This document shows, piece by piece, positions 7,589 through 12,663 of a stretch of DNA of 12,663 nt (positions within the stretch are counted from its first letter, which is position 1; each line of letters starts with the position of its first letter). Location: positions 1-12,663 of the forward strand of contig JAFTYN010000003.1 in the NCBI GenBank assembly GCA_017461465.1. Direction: 5' to 3'. The notes below the pieces were generated by a model. That model ran no database searches and was not told the DNA's origin. It saw only the letters and a list, made by a program, of their open reading frames with translations. The stretch comes from Bacilli bacterium (GTDB lineage: Bacteria > Bacillota_I > Bacilli_A > RF39 > UBA660). The translations under genes and the position numbers were made by a program.

Positions 7589-8578
7589 TTATCTGTCATT
7601 AATGTTTTTGGTAATATAATCAAGAAGCGAAATAACACGATCATATTCCATTCTTTTAGGTCCTATTAAAGCAATAGTACCTTCTTCACCATTTACACTA
7701 TATTTAGTTTTAATAACTGTAACTTCATCAGATAAATCATTTTCACTACCAATGTAAATGTTAATACCATTTTCATCTTCTTTAATACTATTAATTAATT
7801 CTTTATCTTCAAACTTATTAATGATATCTCTTAATTTTTCAGTATCATCAAATTCAGGTTGCATAAGAATATTACTTCTACCTCTCATTGTAAATGATTG
7901 ATTAGCAAAATCATTAAAAGCATTATAAAAAGCATTATATAAGGCTTCTGACTGTTTAATATACTTACCAATTACAGGTTTAACTTCATATTCAAGTTTA
8001 GAACTTGCTTCATCTATTGGAGTACCAACTATTAACTTATTAATTAAGTCAACGGTCTTCTTAATATCATCACTAGATACTTTTTCATCAATAATAACAT
8101 TTTTGTGTTCTACATGACCTTTATCAGTAATTATTATTGCTACTAAAGTATTTTCAGTAACAGGTACCACTTCAACTTTAGATATTAAATTTTCACTTGA
8201 TGATGATCCTAATACAACAGCTGTTAAACTAGTCATTTCTGATACTATTTCAACGCTCTTTGTAATATAATCAGCAAGCATAAGTGAATGATTATGAACT
8301 AATGTCTGAAGTTTAAGCATATCATCACCATTTAGTTCTTTAGGAACCATAATATTATCTACATAATATCTATATCCCTTTTCAGAAGGAACTCTTCCTG
8401 ATGAAATATGTGTCTTTTCTATTAGACCAGTATCCTCTAAAAAAGCCATTTCATTACGTACAGTAGCACTTGAACAGTTCATAATATCACATAGTGCATT
8501 AGAACTAACAGGTCTTGCTGTTTTAATGTAATCCTCTACAATCAGTTTCAAAAGTTCAGTCTGTCTAGCATTTAGCAT
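7589..8578 (-). CDS. hrcA: Heat-inducible transcription repressor HrcA
   Basis: HrcA binds CIRCE operators and represses class I heat-shock genes. In the known model its folding depends on GroE, so chaperone shortage relieves repression. The 329 residues show an N-terminal winged helix (about 1-75) with PVSSNAL, SSATVRNEMAFLE (36-48) and SSGRVPSEKGYRYYVD (59-74), which are the family hallmarks, followed by the GAF-like/dimerisation region. The ribosome binding site AAGAGGTG lies six or so bases before ATG. It is the first gene of the cluster, directly behind a promoter flanked by two CIRCE elements, so it should repress itself and grpE-dnaK. Confidence 0.97.
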   Translation of the reverse strand: MLNARQTELLKLIVEDYIKTARPVSSNALCDIMNCSSATVRNEMAFLEDTGLIEKTHISSGRVPSEKGYRYYVDNIMVPKELNGDDMLKLQTLVHNHSLMLADYITKSVEIVSEMTSLTAVVLGSSSSENLISKVEVVPVTENTLVAIIITDKGHVEHKNVIIDEKVSSDDIKKTVDLINKLIVGTPIDEASSKLEYEVKPVIGKYIKQSEALYNAFYNAFNDFANQSFTMRGRSNILMQPEFDDTEKLRDIINKFEDKELINSIKEDENGINIYIGSENDLSDEVTVIKTKYSVNGEEGTIALIGPKRMEYDRVISLLDYITKNINDR

Positions 8579-8602
8579 ATCATCACCTCTTTATTATATG
8601 CT

Positions 8603-8629
8603 TTAGCACTCTTTTTTATCGATTGCTAT
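8603..8629 (-). promoter_or_regulatory. CIRCE operator 1 (HrcA-binding site, downstream copy)
   Basis: Read on the + strand, TTAGCACTC (8603-8611) is a full match to the left CIRCE arm. It is followed by 9 bases and GATTGCTAT (8621-8629), a 7-of-9 match to GAGTGCTAA. It covers the expected transcription start, just downstream of the -10 box of the hrcA promoter, where bound HrcA would block RNA polymerase. Confidence 0.85.
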
Positions 8630-8632
8630 TTC

Positions 8633-8661
8633 ATTATAACTCTATTTTCTAGCACTGTCAA
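8633..8661 (-). promoter_or_regulatory. Consensus sigma-A promoter of the hrcA heat-shock operon
   Basis: On the - strand, perfect TTGACA (8656-8661) and perfect TATAAT (8633-8638) boxes are separated by 17 bases. Transcription should start near 8626 and run into hrcA. The -35 lies inside CIRCE 2 and the start site inside CIRCE 1, so a very strong basal promoter is held down by repression. Confidence 0.92.
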
Positions 8662-8675
8662 CATTTTAGTGCTAA
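8649..8675 (-). promoter_or_regulatory. CIRCE operator 2 (HrcA-binding site, upstream copy)
   Basis: Read on the + strand, CTAGCACTG (8649-8657, 7 of 9 consensus) is followed by exactly 9 bases and TAGTGCTAA (8667-8675, 8 of 9). It overlaps the -35 box. Its distance to CIRCE 1 is 46 bases start to start, a little over four helical turns. Confidence 0.82.
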
Positions 8676-8715
8676 TTTCTATTATTCACATAATTTACCA
8701 TATTTATACAAAAGA

Positions 8716-8739
8716 AAAAGACTATTTTCATAGTCTTTT
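8716..8739 (-). terminator. Terminator of the 166-aa pilin gene
   Basis: A perfect 9-bp inverted repeat, AAAAGACTA (8716-8724) and TAGTCTTTT (8731-8739), has a 6-base loop. On the - strand it is followed by TCTTTTG, giving a T-rich tail. It lies 23 bases past the pilin stop codon and insulates the hrcA promoter from pilin transcription. Confidence 0.75.
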
Positions 8740-8762
8740 AATACAGAAATTTAAAACTTATC

Positions 8763-9263
8763 TTATTTTTTTCTTTCGCATTTAACTGAACCGTCACCAA
8801 CGATAGCCCAAGTGTCGATATATCCTTCAGCATCTGGAGCTACATTGTTTTTATCTGTAACTAATTCAGCATTTGCGCAGTGATATTTTTCAGTTGTAGT
8901 AAAGTCAATTAAAGCTACACCATCAGCATCTACATTGAAGATTTTGTATTGTGAATTATCAGTTCCACCCTTTGGAAGGTCACCTTTAACTTCAATTCTA
9001 GCTTTAACTGTATCAGCAGAATCGTTAGCTAAGTCATAGTCACATTGAGTTTTACCATCTGATTCATAACCATCTCTGATTTGACACATTTGGTAATAAG
9101 TTTCAAGACCTTTAGCTAATTGGTTACCTGTAGATTCCCAAGCACCTAATCTAGATTGTTGAATAACACTATTAACTGTTGGGATTGCGATTAATGCAAT
9201 GATACCTAAAATTAAGATAACTGCTAATAATTCGATAAGTGTAAAACCTTTTCTATTCTTCAT
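8763..9263 (-). CDS. Type IV pilin-like protein (ComGC/GspG-type N-terminus)
   Basis: This 166-residue protein starts with a class III prepilin signal. MKNRKG precedes the cleavage site G6/F7, Glu11 would be mature Glu5, and an almost perfectly hydrophobic helix runs to about residue 30. The C-terminal head (40-166) has four cysteines (C60, C74, C129, C162) that could form two disulfides. Prepilins are cut by a membrane peptidase (PilD/ComC type) and assembled outside the membrane into pili or competence pseudopili. It is longer than ComGC of Bacillus (about 100 residues) and is not in a comG-like operon. AGGAGGAA lies a few bases upstream. The strong promoter, strong ribosome binding site and single-gene unit suggest an abundant subunit, perhaps the major pilin (inference). 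Confidence 0.85.
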   Translation of the reverse strand: MKNRKGFTLIELLAVILILGIIALIAIPTVNSVIQQSRLGAWESTGNQLAKGLETYYQMCQIRDGYESDGKTQCDYDLANDSADTVKARIEVKGDLPKGGTDNSQYKIFNVDADGVALIDFTTTEKYHCANAELVTDKNNVAPDAEGYIDTWAIVGDGSVKCERKK

Positions 9264-9293
9264 TCTGTATTCCTCCTTCTATTTTACACTATT

Positions 9294-9322
9294 AGTATAA
9301 CAAATAGAAAATATTTAGTCAA
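9294..9322 (-). promoter_or_regulatory. Sigma-A promoter of the 166-aa pilin gene
   Basis: On the - strand, TTGACT (9317-9322) and TATACT (9294-9299) are 17 bases apart. A TG one base before the -10 gives an extended -10 element. The start would be about 25 bases before the strong ribosome binding site AGGAGGAA. This points to high, independent expression. Confidence 0.8.
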
Positions 9323-9344
9323 TATATATTCTTACCAGATTGCG

Positions 9345-9372
9345 AAAAAAGATACATAAAAATATGTATCTT
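9345..9372 (-). terminator. Terminator of valS, overlapping its stop codon
   Basis: A perfect 10-bp inverted repeat, AAGATACATA (9349-9358) and TATGTATCTT (9363-9372), has a 4-base loop. On the - strand a T-run follows it (complement of 9345-9350). The valS TAA (9371-9373) overlaps the first bases of the stem. Confidence 0.85.
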
Positions 9373-11923
9373 ATTTATTTAATTTTTCTTCAATTAATTT
9401 AAGCTCATTTTCTTCTTTTTGCAAGTTATTTCTATCATTTTCAACAATATTTGCTGGTGCTTTTGATACATAATTCTCATTTGCAAGTAAATTTTTTCTT
9501 CTATTAATTGAAGCCATTAATCTTTCTTTTTCCTTAATTAAATTAACAATCTCTTCTTCACTCATCGTACCATCATAGTAAATACTTAATGTTTCATCCA
9601 TAAAGTTAATATCAATTCTAGAAAGTTTATCATTTTGACATTTACTTGATACATTTTCGCATTTTGTCATACGTTTAATTAATTCTATATTTTCTACTAC
9701 TAATGAATTATTATTATGTACTAATATAAAATCTTTACCAAGTCTATTTTCTAGTTTTATTCTTCTTATTCTTACGATTAAATTAATAATTTCATCTAAT
9801 TTAACATCTTCAAAAACAAGTTTTCTATCAAATTTTGGATAGCTACTTACCATAATAGAATCACTATCTTTTATTGGAAGCATACCATAAATTTCTTCTG
9901 TTACATATGGCATGAATGGATGTAATAATTTAAGTATGTTAGTAAGTACATGTAATAATACAGATTTTGTTGTATTATTCATATTAATTTTTGAAAGTTC
10001 AATATACCAATCACAGAAATCATCCCATATAAATGAATATAGTTCTGTTCCTACTACATTAAATTCATATTTATCCATATGTTTTCTAGTTAATTTAATA
10101 AGATTATTTAATTTATTTAAAATCCATTTATCACTTATACTTAAGTTCTCTAAAGTATAATCTTCTTCTTTTAAATCTTCTATATTCATAAGAACAAATC
10201 TAGATGCATTCCATAATTTATTAACAAAGTTCCATGTTGATTTTACTTTTTCTTCATCATATCTTAAATCCATACCTGGAGCAGAACTTGTTGATAAGAA
10301 AAATCTAAGTGAGTCACATCCATACTCTTCAATAACATCCATAGGATCTACACCATTACCAAGTGACTTACTCATTTTTCTACCTTGTTTATCACGAATT
10401 AATCCATGAATTAGACAATCTTTAAATGGTCTTTTATCAGTAAAATGAAGTCCTTGGAAAGTCATTCTATTTACCCAGAATGGAATAATATCATATCCTG
10501 TAACTAAACAGTCATTTGGATAATACCTAGAAAATAATCCATCTTCTTCTGGCCAGTTAAGTGTCGAAAATGGCCATAAAGCACTTGAAAACCAAGTATC
10601 TAAAACATCATTATCTTGAATCCAACCTTCACCTTCTGGTGCTTCCATTCCTACATATACTTCATCATCTTTATACCAAGCAGGTATTTGATGTCCCCAC
10701 CAAAGTTGACGTGAAATACACCAGTCATAAGTAATTTCCATCCAGTGATTCATAGTTTTTTCATATCTAGTTGGAACAAAATTAACTTTTGTATCTTTAT
10801 TTTTTTGGTTTTCTAAAACTCTATCTGCAAGTGGTCTCATTTTAACAAACCATTGTTTTGATAAATAAGGTTCTACTACTGCATCAGTTCTTTCAGAGTG
10901 GCCAACACTATGAGTCATTTTTTCTATCTTAATTAATAAATTTTTTTCTTCTAAATCTTTAAGTAATGCTTCTCTACATTCAAATCTATTCATACCTTCA
11001 TATTTACCAGCATTTTCATTCATTGTAGCATCTGGATGCATTACTACTACTCTTTCTAAATTATGTCTATTACCTACTTCAAAATCGTTAGGATCATGAG
11101 CTGGAGTTATTTTAACAACACCTGTTCCAAATTCAGGATCAGCATGTTCATCCGCAACAATTGGAATTAATTTATTAACAATTGGAAGAATAACATTCTT
11201 ACCAATATATTCTTTATATCTTTCATCTTTTGGATTAACTGCTACTGCAGTATCACCAAATAATGTTTCAGGTCTTGTTGTTGCAACTTCTAAATACTTA
11301 CCATCTTCACCTTCTAACATATATTTTAAATGGTAGAAAGCACCTTCATCATCTTTGTATATAACTTCTTCATTAGAAAGCGCTGTTAAAGCTTCAGGAT
11401 CCCAGTTAATTATTCTTTCACCACGGTAGATCAATCCTTCATTATATAAATCAACAAACACTTTTCTAACTGCTTTAGAAAGCCCTTCATCAAGTGTAAA
11501 TCTTTCTTTAGTATAATCTACTGATAAACCAAGTTTAGCCCATTGATCACGAATATTACCACCATATTCACGTGTCCAGTCCCAGCAAGCTTCTAAGAAT
11601 TTTTCTCTTCCATATTCATATTTATCAATACCTTGAGATTTTAATTTTTTAACAACTCTTGCTTCTGTTGCAATAGCAGCGTGATCCATTCCTGGAAGCC
11701 ATAATGCATCATATCCGTCCATTCTCTTATAACGAATTATTATATCTTGAAGTGTTGTATCCCAAGCATGACCTAAATGAAGTTTACCTGTAACATTTGG
11801 AGGAGGTATAACTATACAATAAGGCTTTTTAGATAAATCTCCAGATTCAAAGTACCCCTTTTCTTTCCAATTATTATATTTATTTTCTTCAACTAATTTA
11901 TGATTATATTTAGTTTCTAACAT
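9371..11923 (-). CDS. valS: Valyl-tRNA synthetase (ValRS)
   Basis: ValRS charges tRNA-Val with valine and edits misactivated threonine. From Met at 11921-11923 it has 850 residues, close to the usual length. The class I motifs are present: PPPNVTGKLHLGH with HLGH at 49-52, and KMSKS at 516-520. The CP1 editing domain between them contains TTRPETLFGDTAVAVNP (215-231) and AHDPNDF (275-281). An anticodon-binding domain and a C-terminal coiled coil (about 783-850) follow, with the conserved KAPANIV. The start was chosen because AAAGGA lies nine bases upstream. An ATG and a TTG at 11939-11944 are in frame but lack a better site. The start overlaps the end of the HD gene by 14 bases. No T-box leader is visible in front of it, and any such element would lie beyond the window, ahead of the HD gene. 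Confidence 0.96.
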   Translation of the reverse strand: MLETKYNHKLVEENKYNNWKEKGYFESGDLSKKPYCIVIPPPNVTGKLHLGHAWDTTLQDIIIRYKRMDGYDALWLPGMDHAAIATEARVVKKLKSQGIDKYEYGREKFLEACWDWTREYGGNIRDQWAKLGLSVDYTKERFTLDEGLSKAVRKVFVDLYNEGLIYRGERIINWDPEALTALSNEEVIYKDDEGAFYHLKYMLEGEDGKYLEVATTRPETLFGDTAVAVNPKDERYKEYIGKNVILPIVNKLIPIVADEHADPEFGTGVVKITPAHDPNDFEVGNRHNLERVVVMHPDATMNENAGKYEGMNRFECREALLKDLEEKNLLIKIEKMTHSVGHSERTDAVVEPYLSKQWFVKMRPLADRVLENQKNKDTKVNFVPTRYEKTMNHWMEITYDWCISRQLWWGHQIPAWYKDDEVYVGMEAPEGEGWIQDNDVLDTWFSSALWPFSTLNWPEEDGLFSRYYPNDCLVTGYDIIPFWVNRMTFQGLHFTDKRPFKDCLIHGLIRDKQGRKMSKSLGNGVDPMDVIEEYGCDSLRFFLSTSSAPGMDLRYDEEKVKSTWNFVNKLWNASRFVLMNIEDLKEEDYTLENLSISDKWILNKLNNLIKLTRKHMDKYEFNVVGTELYSFIWDDFCDWYIELSKINMNNTTKSVLLHVLTNILKLLHPFMPYVTEEIYGMLPIKDSDSIMVSSYPKFDRKLVFEDVKLDEIINLIVRIRRIKLENRLGKDFILVHNNNSLVVENIELIKRMTKCENVSSKCQNDKLSRIDINFMDETLSIYYDGTMSEEEIVNLIKEKERLMASINRRKNLLANENYVSKAPANIVENDRNNLQKEENELKLIEEKLNK

Positions 11924-12641
11924 ATTTACCAATCCTTTCATCAATATATTTAATTACTTCTTCATAGACGTCTTTAAATATATCTTCACCATCAATTTGT
12001 TGATAAAATTCTTTATAATTTTCTTTTAATTCTTCTAAACAAACATCATTATATATATCAAACGCAAAAGCAAATTGTACTGCTATTCTATCGTTTTTAG
12101 TTTTTGAATATCTTTTATCTATAGTCTTATGTTCTTTTATACATTCTAATACCTCTTTAGTAAGAGAATCATCAGTAGCTTTTAAATTAAGTTCATGAAG
12201 AGTTCCCATCAAATAAATAATATCTAATTTATCAGTATCTCTAATTAATTTAGCATGCATAAGCATTCTTTCATTATCCACATTTGGTATAGAATGCTTA
12301 TTATGATATTTAATAGCAAACTTAATTATTTCATAATCTTCTTCATTATCTGTATAATCTTTTATTTCACCTTTATCAAATAACTGTTCAACACTATAAT
12401 CAGCATGATCTACTGTTTTTAAATCATTATAACTATTATAGACTCGAAGTTGCTCAAATCTTCCAAAATCATGAAGTAATCCTATTAAGGTTGCAAGCTC
12501 TATATCATGCTTACTAAAACCTAATTTAGTTGCATATTTCTTACTTAATTCCATAACCCTATAAGAATGGTTATATTTTAGTTTTATATCTCTATTTTCC
12601 ATATCATAATTATTAACATATTTTTCAAAAGCCTCTAACAT
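11910..12641 (-). CDS. HD-domain metal-dependent phosphohydrolase, substrate unknown
   Basis: This 243-residue soluble protein has an HD-superfamily metal site: His25 (NHSYRV), His57-Asp58 (GLLHDFGR), and further likely ligands or helpers His79, His113 and Asp135/Asp137 in LIRDTDKLD. HD proteins are phosphohydrolases or phosphodiesterases of nucleotides and related compounds. This one has no (p)ppGpp synthetase, GGDEF or RNA-binding domain, so the substrate cannot be named. ATG is preceded by AGGAGG four bases away. It overlaps valS by 14 bases, so the two are one operon and are probably translationally coupled. Its promoter lies beyond the right edge. Confidence 0.85.
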   Translation of the reverse strand: MLEAFEKYVNNYDMENRDIKLKYNHSYRVMELSKKYATKLGFSKHDIELATLIGLLHDFGRFEQLRVYNSYNDLKTVDHADYSVEQLFDKGEIKDYTDNEEDYEIIKFAIKYHNKHSIPNVDNERMLMHAKLIRDTDKLDIIYLMGTLHELNLKATDDSLTKEVLECIKEHKTIDKRYSKTKNDRIAVQFAFAFDIYNDVCLEELKENYKEFYQQIDGEDIFKDVYEEVIKYIDERIGKYVRN

Positions 12642-12663
12642 AAATCCTCCTATAAATAAAAAA

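Noticed and set aside
9912..10160. Open frame on the + strand opposite valS
   Set aside because: It is antisense to the anticodon-binding domain of a complete valS and resembles no protein I know.
11924..11944. Longer valS start at TTG or ATG
   Set aside because: It would add seven residues before the normal N-terminus and leave the AAAGGA site inside the gene. The ATG at 11921-11923 has the better-placed ribosome binding site.
1..12663. TGA reassigned to tryptophan, as in Mollicutes
   Set aside because: The many tryptophans in ValRS, PepF and SspI are read from TGG, and the genes are complete under the standard code. The exclusive use of TAA stops fits high AT content.

Overview
The window comes from a very AT-rich, low-GC Gram-positive bacterium. 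Evidence for this is a spore-protein gene (SspI type), a CIRCE-controlled hrcA-grpE-dnaK heat-shock cluster, a Gram-positive-type DnaK, strong AGGAGG-like ribosome binding sites and near-consensus sigma-A promoters. All tryptophans are read from TGG and all ten genes stop with TAA, so the standard bacterial code applies and a TGA-reassigned Mollicute is unlikely. The best guess, by inference only, is an uncultivated gut-type lineage of class Bacilli (Erysipelotrichales/RF39-like) that still carries sporulation genes.

Layout from left to right. Positions 1-270 (+ strand) hold sspI, a small acid-soluble spore protein. Everything else is on the - strand. 282-2087 is a 601-aa protein that joins a type IV pilin N-terminus to about 16 BspA-type leucine-rich repeats. 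It has its own promoter and shares a bidirectional terminator with sspI. 2157-8578 is the class I heat-shock cluster, transcribed hrcA, grpE, dnaK, pepF, dnaJ. A consensus promoter bracketed by two CIRCE operators lies upstream of hrcA, and a terminator overlaps the end of dnaJ. Oligoendopeptidase F is inserted between dnaK and dnaJ, behind a possible second promoter in the end of dnaK and a leader hairpin. 8763-9263 is a 166-aa type IV pilin-like protein with its own strong promoter and terminator. 9371-12641 is a translationally coupled pair, an HD-domain phosphohydrolase followed by valyl-tRNA synthetase, ending in a terminator.

How the genes work together. HrcA should repress its own promoter through CIRCE, so GrpE, DnaK and DnaJ (with PepF) form a protein-folding and peptide-clearing set. 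The two pilin-like proteins have nearly interchangeable N-terminal helices and could enter the same pilus, one as the bulk subunit and one as a large LRR-bearing minor subunit. No prepilin peptidase, ATPase or platform protein is in the window. No RNA genes, insertion sequences or CRISPR arrays were seen, and no gap between genes exceeds 300 bases.
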